DNA of 6,145 nucleotides from JASEFH01 sp034679905 (GTDB taxonomy: Archaea; Halobacteriota; Methanomicrobia; Methanomicrobiales; JACTUA01). A program made the position numbers and the translations under genes. The notes below the pieces were generated by a model, which ran no database searches, was not told the origin of the DNA, and saw nothing but the letters and a program-made list of their open reading frames with translations. The stretch is taken from assembly GCA_034679905.1 (NCBI GenBank), contig JAXDAH010000069.1:1-6145 (forward strand). Direction: 5' to 3'. Of this stretch, positions 1 through 5,965 are shown piece after piece; positions within the stretch are counted from its first letter, which is position 1; each line of letters begins with the position of its first letter.

Positions 1-83
1 CGATAGGGCTTGTATTGGGACCACAGGATTGCTGCTGGATTCTGGTTCGGATCGAGTCGGCATGCTCGGGCGTGGAGGGCAGC

Positions 84-111
84 ATTCCACGCTACTCGTA
101 CTGGGAGTGAT
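84..111. repeat. Imperfect copy of G-rich dispersed repeat (left copy 1)
   Basis: The sequence attccacgctactcgtac followed by tgggagtg resembles the copy at 5864-5903 (ttccaggctatcgtattgg). The match covers the TTCCA, GCTA, TCGTA and TGG blocks, with one inserted base. It lacks the long G run of the best copies, so this is a diverged member. Its TCGTA core lies 57 bp before that of the next copy. Confidence 0.4.
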
Positions 112-138
112 TCTCAAGGGGAAGGGACCGCGTGGCTT

Positions 139-169
139 TCCTCTCCCGGATATCGTACCGCGGGGGGTG
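139..169. repeat. Imperfect copy of G-rich dispersed repeat (left copy 2)
   Basis: The order of elements matches the right-end copies: a C/T-rich block (cctctcccgg), the ATATCGTACC core, then a G run (gcggggggtg). The core is flanked by a short inverted pair CGG / CCG. The G run merges into the hairpin at 163-182. Confidence 0.5.
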
Positions 170-182
170 AGGAAGCACCCCC
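163..182. other. GC-rich hairpin
   Basis: A perfect 7-bp inverted repeat, GGGGGTG (163-169) and CACCCCC (176-182), surrounds a 6-base purine loop (AGGAAG). Neither strand shows a following T run, so it is not an obvious terminator. It lies about 140 bases beyond the polB stop on the polB transcript. Its role is unknown. Confidence 0.45.
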
Positions 183-255
183 TCCTCTTCACCGCTGCGA
201 TAAGGTCTGTACGGGAGGAAGCCGGGATCAGCACTCTCGATACTAGTGTTTGGAC

Positions 256-275
256 TCCAGGCATTACTGCCTGGA
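256..275 (-). terminator. Hairpin downstream of polB, possible transcript end
   Basis: An 8-bp perfect inverted repeat, TCCAGGCA (256-263) and TGCCTGGA (268-275), has a 4-base loop. It lies about 47 bases past the polB stop codon (322-324). On the polB strand a short TTTT lies before the stem rather than after it, so it is not a textbook intrinsic terminator. It could stabilise or process the 3' end. The call rests on position and symmetry only. Confidence 0.3.
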
Positions 276-321
276 AAATTGGAGCGGTTCGCCACGATAT
301 ATCGGGCCTGAACCGGAAATT

Positions 322-2802
322 TTATAGTCCGAACTGAGCGAGGGTGGTCCTCGTCGGATCCACGTCGTCCCAGCTCCACCCGACCGCCTCGATGATGCGG
401 GAGATGGGCTGTTTTATGGTTTTTTCCAGCATCGTCTCGTAGTCGACGATGAACTCGGGAGGGACCTGGTCGCCGTACTCGAAGGCGACCACATCCGTCT
501 GGGGGTACCGGGCCCGCACGTGCTTGATGTACACCCGCTTGGGCTTGCTTCCCCGCCCGAACTGGGCGCCCAGGTGTTCGTTTGCATACTTGGCGCCCCG
601 GATGTGGGCATCGTTCGTCTCGTACTGGTCCAGCTGCTTTCCGATGCCACCCGGGATGCCGATCTCGTCCAGGGAGAACTTGCCGGCTCGATATTTCCGG
701 ATGATGTCGCTGAGGTATGTTCGGACCGCCTCGAATCCCTCGCCCCGGAGGAGCATGTCGAGCACCTTCTTCTGGACGATCCGCGTGATCTGGGGCGAGT
801 CGCTCCTGCGGATCTCGAACCCCACGACGTCGATCTCGTCCACGTCCTTGCCCTCCTTCCAGATCAGGTGCCCGCCGTAGCGCTTCTTCTTGCCCGCCTG
901 GAAGAATCGGCGATAGATCTTCTCGAACTTGATGGAGAAGTAATGCCTCTCCGCATTCAGGGTGCTGCGTGCGAAGTCGGAGTAGCTCGCGTTGAGCGTC
1001 GCCTCGATCTGCCTCGCCGTGCGGATTGTCGTCTCGATATCGGAGGGCGGGAGCTCTATCATGCAGGAATCGGTGTCCCCGTAGAGCACGTGGTATCCCA
1101 TCTCCTCAATAACACGGCGGGTATGATCGATGATCGCCCTGCCCACCGAAGTGATCGCCGAGCCGATCTCCCGGTCGTACAACCGGAACCTGGCGTAACC
1201 GCTGACGCCATAGTAGGAGTTCATGATGACCTTGATCACGTTCTGCTGGAGGTCGTAGAGGAGATACGGCCGGGATCCGAAGGGGTGCTGGTTCCGGAGC
1301 CGTTTCCTCTCCTCCCGCTCCACCAGGAGCTCTGCGAGGATGCTCCGCGTCAATCCGTCCGGCTCCCGCCGGAAACGGACGCCGTTCGGGGCCCGGTACT
1401 CCCCCTCCGGATCCTTCGTCTCCGGGGATGCGTTGATGGTCATCATCGCCATGGGATACAGGGACTTCAGGTCCAGCACCACCACGTTTTCGCGGATGCC
1501 GAGCGAAGGATCGAAGACGGTCGCACCCTCGAACTCGTCGCCGGCGGCGAAACCCTTGGACGGGAGAATGAACCGTCCGTGCGCCTTCCGCAGCACGTAG
1601 ACGTCTATCACGCTGGAGGAGTTGAGGGTCCGGTCCAGGGGGCAGCCGACATAGCGGGCAATCTCGCGGTAGAAGTCGATGATCAGGTTTTCGCGATTGA
1701 TTGCGACGCAGAGGGCGACGTCGGTGTAGTTGTACTCGATCAGTCGCTTCAGGTCCGTTCTCCAGAGATCGGAGACAGTTCCGGTGTATCGCACCTTGGT
1801 CTCGCCGATCTCCGCCTCCGCGATCGCATCCAGCCGGTAGGACTCCTTCTGGGTGGCCCCATGGATCTTCTTGTAGCCCTGGAGCAGATCGAAGATGGCT
1901 CTCCCTCGCAGCGCGTTCCGCTCGGTCTGTCCGGGCAGGCGGGCGAGTAGGGTCGGAGAGAGACCCAGCACCTCCATGCGCCGGAGCAGGTAGGGGATAT
2001 CGAACTCCTCAACGTTCCAGCCGCTCAGGATATCGGGATCCAGAGCCTGTATGTGCTCGATAAAGCCCTTCAGCATGGCATGCTCCGTCGCGTAGCAGCG
2101 GATAGCATGCCTCTCCTCGCAGAAGCATCCATTGCGGAGCGTATCTTCGCGGTAGAGCGCCGACACATCCGGAGCGGTCTCCGGGGGCTGAAGCAGGAAG
2201 GTGGCATAACCCTCCTCGAACGAGTCCCAGCAGGTGATGCAGAGGATGCTGTCTCTCTCCGCCTCGGGAAATCCGCGGGAGTCGTCGCACTCGATGTCCA
2301 GCATGCAGACCCGGGCCGGGGCCTCCACATCGGCCGGTGCGATCTCGTGGTAGTCGACCGTCAGCGCGGGCGCCGCAACGCCCCCGGTCAGCCCGCAGTC
2401 GATCATGAAGCGCGTGGCGAAGGGAATGTCCGCCTCATAATGCTGGTAGCGCTCGCGGACATCGCGAACATCCGTGGGACGCAGGGTGTAGAGTCTCCGC
2501 AGGGGCTCCCCGCGGATGGAATGGTATACGCAGTCCTGGTCCACCTCGACCGTCGACGGGTGGCTGGTCTGATCGGCCTGCCCGACCGGGACGTAGAAGT
2601 AGGGGCGGAATCCCGTGACCTCCAGGTGAACGGCGCAGCCGATCTCGTCCCTCCCGTAGACGTGAATGATGGGGCCCTGGGCTGTGTTGCTGTATTCCAC
2701 CTGGTTGATGGCGATCCGAACCGTTCCGCTCTCGGTGGCGGTGCACGCGGCGGGTGAAGGATACTCTTTGACCGCTTCGACGGTCCCCGACATGTCAGAC
2801 AT
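322..2802 (-). CDS. polB: Family B DNA polymerase with 3'-5' exonuclease
   Basis: Template-directed DNA polymerase of the archaeal family B type, acting in replication and repair, 826 residues from the ATG at 2802. The N-terminal domain keeps the residues that form the uracil read-ahead pocket in Pyrococcus polymerases (FRPY 65-68, P109, V112, IPF 126-128, R131). Exonuclease motifs are present: Exo I DIE 169-171, Exo II N263...F267 D268, Exo III Y357...D361. Polymerase motifs are intact: A DLKSLYP 444-450, B K524...N528 SYYG to 532, C YGDTDS 574-579, then KKRY 639-642 in the thumb approach. None of the usual intein sites is interrupted. The Y-G-G/A hinge motif reads FEGA (424-427). The last residues (TTLAQFGL) resemble a weak PCNA-binding motif. 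The start overlaps the mdh stop by 8 bases; a second ATG at 2793 is equally possible. No Shine-Dalgarno sequence is visible, so translation is probably coupled to mdh. The open frame extends to 2961, but that part lies inside mdh and is unlike polymerase. Confidence 0.96.
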   Translation of the reverse strand: MSDMSGTVEAVKEYPSPAACTATESGTVRIAINQVEYSNTAQGPIIHVYGRDEIGCAVHLEVTGFRPYFYVPVGQADQTSHPSTVEVDQDCVYHSIRGEPLRRLYTLRPTDVRDVRERYQHYEADIPFATRFMIDCGLTGGVAAPALTVDYHEIAPADVEAPARVCMLDIECDDSRGFPEAERDSILCITCWDSFEEGYATFLLQPPETAPDVSALYREDTLRNGCFCEERHAIRCYATEHAMLKGFIEHIQALDPDILSGWNVEEFDIPYLLRRMEVLGLSPTLLARLPGQTERNALRGRAIFDLLQGYKKIHGATQKESYRLDAIAEAEIGETKVRYTGTVSDLWRTDLKRLIEYNYTDVALCVAINRENLIIDFYREIARYVGCPLDRTLNSSSVIDVYVLRKAHGRFILPSKGFAAGDEFEGATVFDPSLGIRENVVVLDLKSLYPMAMMTINASPETKDPEGEYRAPNGVRFRREPDGLTRSILAELLVEREERKRLRNQHPFGSRPYLLYDLQQNVIKVIMNSYYGVSGYARFRLYDREIGSAITSVGRAIIDHTRRVIEEMGYHVLYGDTDSCMIELPPSDIETTIRTARQIEATLNASYSDFARSTLNAERHYFSIKFEKIYRRFFQAGKKKRYGGHLIWKEGKDVDEIDVVGFEIRRSDSPQITRIVQKKVLDMLLRGEGFEAVRTYLSDIIRKYRAGKFSLDEIGIPGGIGKQLDQYETNDAHIRGAKYANEHLGAQFGRGSKPKRVYIKHVRARYPQTDVVAFEYGDQVPPEFIVDYETMLEKTIKQPISRIIEAVGWSWDDVDPTRTTLAQFGL

Positions 2803-3661
2803 CCAGCGGTGCACAGAGGGCTTGTATGAACGCCCCTGCCTCCTCAAACTTCTTCGTCTCCCAGTCGTCCAGCCGCCACTCCTCGATGCACTCGATCCCT
2901 TCGTTCCCGATCCGGATGGGAACGCCAATAGAGCAGCCGGAGAGTCCGTACTCGCCGTCAACCAGGGCGGAAGCGGTGACGACGGTACCGGCGTTCTCGC
3001 TGATCATGTCCACCATATCGACGATATGGGCGGACGGACCGAAGATCGTGGCCCCCTTCCCCTCAATGATCCTCATGCTCGCGCCCCGGAGCGTGGCGAG
3101 GATCTTCTCCCTCTTCTGGACAGCCACCTGCATGGGGAGCTGGGAGAAGAGGGGGACCTGGTGCTCTCCGTGCTCCCCCATCACGTATCCGTCCCCGTCG
3201 ATCCCGCTCTCCAGGAGCTGGATCTGGAAACGGGCGCTATCGACCTGCCCCCCAAATCCGATGCACCGCTCTGGATCCAGTTTGAGACGGCGGCAGAGAT
3301 AGTAGTTGAGGATGTCGACGGGATTGCTCACGGTGATCAGGATGCCCGAATAGTTCTCCAGATGCTTCGTGCAGGCAGCGGCGATGGGCAGGTTGGTGCC
3401 GATGAGATCGGCGCGGGTCTTGATATCCGGAGTCCGTCCTGACCCTGCGGCAAAGATACATAGATCGGCATCCCGCATGCGGGAGAGATCGGTGGAGATA
3501 TCCAGATATGGCATGGCGTGCTGAAGATCGAGCACCTGCGCGTGGAGCAGGGGGGAGTAGATGTCATGGATGATGAGCTCATCGACTATGCCCATCACCG
3601 CGGCGAGGAATGCCACCTCGCCTCCCACCTTCCCCGTCCCGACCACCGCAAGGCTTGTCAT
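2795..3661 (-). CDS. mdh: Malate dehydrogenase (LDH/MDH family)
   Basis: Interconverts malate and oxaloacetate with NAD(H) in the cytoplasm; in methanogens this serves the incomplete TCA branch. The protein has 288 residues, somewhat short for a family usually above 300. Visible features are the Rossmann nucleotide loop GTGKVGG (8-14), an aspartate at the end of strand 2 (D33) that favours NAD over NADP, the SNPVD block (112-116) with N113, the catalytic pair D141 and R144 (VDSAR), and the catalytic histidine H164 in GEHGE (162-166). R76 and R83 in the mobile loop (AAGSGRTPDIKTR) match the substrate-binding arginines; R76 in place of glutamine argues for malate rather than lactate. The loop differs from the common RKPGM form. 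The ATG has no Shine-Dalgarno motif and sits about 27 bp from an AT-rich box, so the mRNA is probably leaderless. It is the first gene of a unit with polB. Lactate or another 2-hydroxyacid as substrate is the main alternative. Confidence 0.9.
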   Translation of the reverse strand: MTSLAVVGTGKVGGEVAFLAAVMGIVDELIIHDIYSPLLHAQVLDLQHAMPYLDISTDLSRMRDADLCIFAAGSGRTPDIKTRADLIGTNLPIAAACTKHLENYSGILITVSNPVDILNYYLCRRLKLDPERCIGFGGQVDSARFQIQLLESGIDGDGYVMGEHGEHQVPLFSQLPMQVAVQKREKILATLRGASMRIIEGKGATIFGPSAHIVDMVDMISENAGTVVTASALVDGEYGLSGCSIGVPIRIGNEGIECIEEWRLDDWETKKFEEAGAFIQALCAPLDV

Positions 3662-3713
3662 ATGATACTATAATGGGTATGCTAATAATAAAAAAACTAC
3701 AATCACTCTGAAT
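3662..3713. promoter_or_regulatory. Divergent promoter region between mdh and pyrD
   Basis: The two start codons are separated by 52 bases with strikingly low GC next to the GC-rich genes. A single AT-rich patch (ctaataataaaaaaac, 3682-3697) lies almost midway. Its centre is about 26-28 bases from each ATG. Archaeal TATA boxes lie about 25 bases before the transcription start, so both genes would give leaderless mRNAs. This fits the absence of a ribosome binding site before either ATG. Whether one shared box or two overlapping boxes act here cannot be told from sequence. Confidence 0.55.
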
Positions 3714-4601
3714 ATGCTGAAGCTCAGGCCGGGTGCGGTTAGTGTGGGCGGCGTGGAGTTGAGGAACCACCTGATGCTGGCAGCGGGGATTCTGGGAACG
3801 ACGGGTTCGTCATTAAGACGGGTGCTCGCCCATGGCGCTGGAGGTGCGGTGACGAAATCGATCGGACCCTGCCCGTCCGCCGGGCATGCCGGACCCTGTG
3901 TGGTGCAGCTCGACTGCGGGGTCCTGAACGCAATGGGGCTCCCGAACCCGTCCCGCGAGTTCCGGGACGAGCTCTCCGCGCTTCAGGGCGAACCGGTCCT
4001 GGTGAGCATCTTTGGCGGGAGCCCGGAGGAGTTCGGGACCGTTGCAGGCTGGTTTGCCGACATGTCTGTCGGGTTCGAGCTGAACCTGAGCTGCCCCCAT
4101 GCCGAGGGGTACGGGGCGGCGATCGGGAGCGATCCCGCGGTGGTAGAGGCCTCCACGCGGACGGTGCGGGGGTTCGGCATACCCACCTGGGTGAAACTGA
4201 CGCCGAACGTCGCGAACATCGCGGAGATCGGGCTTGCGGCGGAACGGGGCGGAGCAGATGCACTCGTCGCCATCAACACGGTGAAGGCGATGCGGATCAG
4301 CACCGAACTGCGGCGGCCCGTGCTCGGAAACCGCTACGGCGGGCTCTCCGGCGGGGCGATCTTCCCGATCGCGGTGCGGTGCGTCTACGAGCTCCACGAG
4401 GCGTGCCGCATTCCCATCATCGGGTGCGGGGGAATCTCGACGCCCGCTCACGTCATCGAGATGATGATGGCAGGGGCGAGTGCGGTCCAGATCGGCAGTG
4501 CAGTCCTCGAGGGATTGGAGGTCTTCGAGCGGATCGGCTCGGAGCTGTACGGGGCGGACGGTCTGTCCCCGGAAGATATCATCGGGTGCGCCCATGCCTG
4601 A
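3714..4601 (+). CDS. pyrD: Dihydroorotate dehydrogenase, class 1B catalytic subunit
   Basis: Oxidises dihydroorotate to orotate, the fourth step of UMP synthesis, using bound FMN. The protein has 295 residues in a TIM-barrel fold. Visible features are the start of the barrel LAAGILGTTG (22-31), an FMN-contacting lysine in VTKSIG (46-51), the substrate loop LNAMGLPNP (71-79), the catalytic-base cysteine C127 in NLSCPH (124-129), K161 in WVKLTPNV (159-166), N188 in INTVK, and the FMN phosphate motifs IIGCGGI (235-241) and QIGSAV (259-264). A cysteine rather than serine base marks class 1, and the pyrK partner immediately downstream marks class 1B. The position after SCP is usually asparagine in class 1A enzymes and is histidine here. 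The ATG follows an AT-rich box by about 25 bases with no Shine-Dalgarno motif. The TGA stop overlaps the pyrK ATG within ATGCCTGA. Confidence 0.95.
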   Translation: MLKLRPGAVSVGGVELRNHLMLAAGILGTTGSSLRRVLAHGAGGAVTKSIGPCPSAGHAGPCVVQLDCGVLNAMGLPNPSREFRDELSALQGEPVLVSIFGGSPEEFGTVAGWFADMSVGFELNLSCPHAEGYGAAIGSDPAVVEASTRTVRGFGIPTWVKLTPNVANIAEIGLAAERGGADALVAINTVKAMRISTELRRPVLGNRYGGLSGGAIFPIAVRCVYELHEACRIPIIGCGGISTPAHVIEMMMAGASAVQIGSAVLEGLEVFERIGSELYGADGLSPEDIIGCAHA

Positions 4602-5367
4602 AGCGTTGCCTGGAGCCGTGACCATCCGGGGAATCGTGAAGGAGACGCCCACGATCCGCAGTTTCTTCTTCGAAGAGTCGTTTCCGTTCTCGCCCGGGCA
4701 GTTCGTGATGGTCTGGGCACCGGGCGTTGACGAGGTTCCGATGGCGCTCTCCTCTGCGATCTCCATATCGGTGCAGAGGGTGGGAGATGCCACCGCGGCT
4801 CTGTTCGAGCTTGTGGAGGGCGACCGGATCGGGATCCGGGGGCCGTTCGGGAACGGCTTCTCCGTTCGCGGGAGAACGCTCGCCGTCGCCGGCGGCATCG
4901 GGGCAGCCCCCCTGGTCCCGCTGGCGGCGGAGGGGAAGGTGGAGACGTTCCTTCTCGGGGCGAAGACCTGGAAGGAGGTGCCTTTCACCGAAGCGCTTCG
5001 CCGCTGCACGGATCTCCAGGTCGCAACGGACGACGGGACGCTCGGGCACCATGGCTTCGTGACCGATCTCCTGGACGCCGTCCCCCTTCGGGAGTACGAC
5101 CATATCTGTGTCTGCGGTCCCGAGGTGATGATGCGGGCGGTGCTGAGACGCCTCCAGGATGCGAGGATCGCCGATCGGGGTCAGTTCAGCCTGCACCGCT
5201 ACATGAAGTGCGGTGTTGGGATCTGCGGCTCCTGCTGCATCGACCCGGACGGTCTGTGCGTCTGCAGGGACGGCCCCGTCTTTACCGGAGATCGCCTGTT
5301 CGAGAGCGAGTTCGGGCGGTACGCCCGGGATGCCAGCGGGCGGAAGGTATACATCTCCTATCTGTAG
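4594..5367 (+). CDS. pyrK: Dihydroorotate dehydrogenase electron transfer subunit
   Basis: Carries electrons from the FMN of PyrD to NAD through FAD and a [2Fe-2S] cluster; it works as part of a PyrD-PyrK complex. The protein has 257 residues of the ferredoxin reductase-like family. In order: the FAD-binding beta barrel with FSPGQFVMVWAPG (32-44), PMALSS (49-54) at the flavin site and GDRIGIRGPFGNGF (76-89); the NAD domain with LAVAGGIGAAPL (96-107) and CVCGPEVMM (172-180); and a C-terminal cluster domain with C206, C211, C214 and, most likely, C224 in CVCRDGPVF (222-230). Extra cysteines are C215 and C222. The chosen ATG overlaps the pyrD stop by 8 bases; GGGTG lies a few bases before it (4585-4589) and may act as a weak ribosome binding site. 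The frame is open upstream to 4480, but that part lies inside pyrD and is not PyrK-like. Confidence 0.94.
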   Translation: MPEALPGAVTIRGIVKETPTIRSFFFEESFPFSPGQFVMVWAPGVDEVPMALSSAISISVQRVGDATAALFELVEGDRIGIRGPFGNGFSVRGRTLAVAGGIGAAPLVPLAAEGKVETFLLGAKTWKEVPFTEALRRCTDLQVATDDGTLGHHGFVTDLLDAVPLREYDHICVCGPEVMMRAVLRRLQDARIADRGQFSLHRYMKCGVGICGSCCIDPDGLCVCRDGPVFTGDRLFESEFGRYARDASGRKVYISYL

Positions 5368-5426
5368 AGAAGCCCTCCGGGGTATTTTACGTCCCGCGGA
5401 TAGCCCATCGATGATCCGAATGCTCC

Positions 5427-5481
5427 TCCCCTCCCCGCAGTCCTGAGAGGGCTCCCCCCTCCTCTCAGAGAGGGGAGGGGA
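5427..5481 (+). terminator. Long stem-loop after pyrK
   Basis: The outer arms TCCCCTCCCC (5427-5436) and GGGGAGGGGA (5472-5481) pair perfectly over 10 bp. The inner arms CTGAGAGG (5443-5450) and CCTCTCAG (5461-5468) pair over 8 bp around a C-rich 10-base loop, and two further pairs can form with a one-base bulge. It begins 60 bases past the pyrK stop. No T run follows directly, so it may stabilise or process the 3' end rather than terminate. A shorter TTTT (5385-5388) lies just after the stop codon. Confidence 0.45.
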
Positions 5482-5570
5482 ATAGTACGATATGTCCGTA
5501 TCGGATGAGAAATACCGAGTAAAAGCCTCTCTATCGCACGAAGAGGCAGGAGGGTCGAGGTCCTTCCCCT

Positions 5571-5600
5571 GAGAATTCCAGAAAGGAGAATTCCAGAAAG
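5571..5600. repeat. Perfect 15-bp tandem duplication
   Basis: The unit GAGAATTCCAGAAAG occurs twice with no gap (5571-5585 and 5586-5600). There is no partial third unit. A recent slippage event in noncoding DNA is the simplest explanation. Confidence 0.9.
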
Positions 5601-5638
5601 CCATCAACCTCGATGGGGATCCAGACCGATCTTTTTTT
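5601..5638 (+). terminator. Small hairpin followed by T7 tract
   Basis: CCATC (5601-5605) and GATGG (5612-5616) can form a 5-bp stem, and a run of seven T follows at 5632-5638. T-rich tracts on the coding strand are the main termination signal in archaea. It lies about 265 bases past pyrK, so it would end a long trailer or a readthrough transcript. The stem is weak and its distance from the T run is large. Confidence 0.3.
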
Positions 5639-5713
5639 GGAAAGTGAAGAGATCAATCCTAGCCTATGCAGGGAGTGCTTTTGTCGTGGCACGGCAGCGG
5701 ATGCCAATTCGCC

Positions 5714-5745
5714 GTCGATCGTTTCGCGGCAGGGGGCGGGGCGCA
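5714..5745. repeat. Imperfect copy of G-rich dispersed repeat (right copy 1)
   Basis: The sequence gtcgatcgtttcgcggcagg followed by gggcggggcgcac matches the copy at 5864-5903 (ggctatcgtattggcagg then ggcgggggcac) through the ATCGT core, the GGCAGGGG block and the CAC end, with small insertions. The C/T-rich left block is missing. Confidence 0.45.
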
Positions 5746-5761
5746 CTCTCCTCGTTTTGGC

Positions 5762-5786
5762 GCCATCCAGGGCTACATCCTGCTGA
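5762..5786. repeat. Weak partial copy of the repeat (right copy 2)
   Basis: The sequence gccatccagggctacatcct followed by gctg resembles the left half of the copy at 6052-6093 (catccaggccatcgtactgg). The G run is absent. It is a weak match, listed because it lies among clear copies. Confidence 0.25.
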
Positions 5787-5863
5787 AGTGCAATAGGATA
5801 GGCTCATGGATACGGTGGTTGTGGTGATAAAACAGCAGTGTACAGTCGCAGTAGAAGGGCTCA

Positions 5864-5903
5864 CCTCCCTTCCAGGCTATCGTATTGGCAGGGGCGGGGG
5901 CAC
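5864..5903. repeat. Dispersed G-rich repeat (right copy 3)
   Basis: This is one of the three best copies. It has the full order: CCTCCCTTCCAGG, the CTATCGTATTGG core, then a G-rich tail ending GGGGGCAC. CCAG and TTGG on either side of the core can pair with one G-T wobble. Confidence 0.65.
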
Positions 5904-5927
5904 GGTGACGTAGCGCTCCCCGATCTG

Positions 5928-5965
5928 CCTCCCTTGGAGGGCATCGTACCAGCGGGGGTAGGGGA
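5928..5965. repeat. Dispersed G-rich repeat (right copy 4)
   Basis: It begins 64 bp after the previous copy in the same orientation. The left block is CCTCCCTTGGAGG, which can form its own small hairpin, followed by GCATCGTACCAGC and a G-rich tail. TGG and CCA flank the core, so the pairing ability is kept although the bases differ from the neighbouring copies. Confidence 0.65.

Larger units (their letters stand above)
1..321. other. Gene-free left flank with hairpins and degenerate repeats
   Basis: No convincing gene is seen here. Open frames exist on both strands, but they start at weak codons, have no recognisable domain, and cross the G-rich repeat copies in a manner expected of GC-rich noncoding DNA. 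The stretch lies downstream of the polB stop. It contains two imperfect copies of the repeat family found again at the right end of the window, a G/C-rich hairpin at 163-182, a second hairpin at 256-275, and a 10-bp palindrome (CGATATATCG) at 295-304. A weak further repeat-like match (ggcttgtattggga) is at 7-20. A 3' fragment of a neighbouring gene cannot be excluded. Confidence 0.5.

Noticed and set aside
44..62. ggttcggatcgag resembling a tRNA T-arm
   Set aside because: No acceptor stem, anticodon arm or D-arm can be fitted around it.
29..337. 102-codon plus-strand frame in the left flank
   Set aside because: It has a TTG start with no binding site, crosses two repeat copies, runs into the end of polB on the opposite strand and has no recognisable motif.
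520..1950. Long open frame of 476 codons on the plus strand
   Set aside because: It lies wholly antisense to polB, whose motifs are unmistakable. The product is low-complexity and rich in V, L, D, E and R, as expected from the complement of a GC-rich gene.
2803..2961. N-terminally extended start for polB
   Set aside because: The extra 53 residues lie inside mdh in another frame and are Ser/Arg/Gly-rich; polymerase similarity begins only after the ATG at 2802.
2053..3442. Two further long plus-strand frames (2053-2757 and 2666-3442)
   Set aside because: They are antisense to polB and mdh, with no recognisable domain or promoter.
3669..3674. TATAAT hexamer resembling a bacterial -10 box
   Set aside because: The genes are archaeal and there is no matching -35 element at a suitable distance; it is a chance match in AT-rich DNA.
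4480..4593. Upstream start for pyrK
   Set aside because: The additional 38 residues overlap pyrD and are Arg/Ser-rich; the PyrK-like sequence begins just after the ATG at 4594.
5531..5864. Small minus-strand frames (5531-5746, 5664-5864)
   Set aside because: They have weak starts and no ribosome binding site, include the 15-bp duplication or repeat copies, and resemble no known protein.
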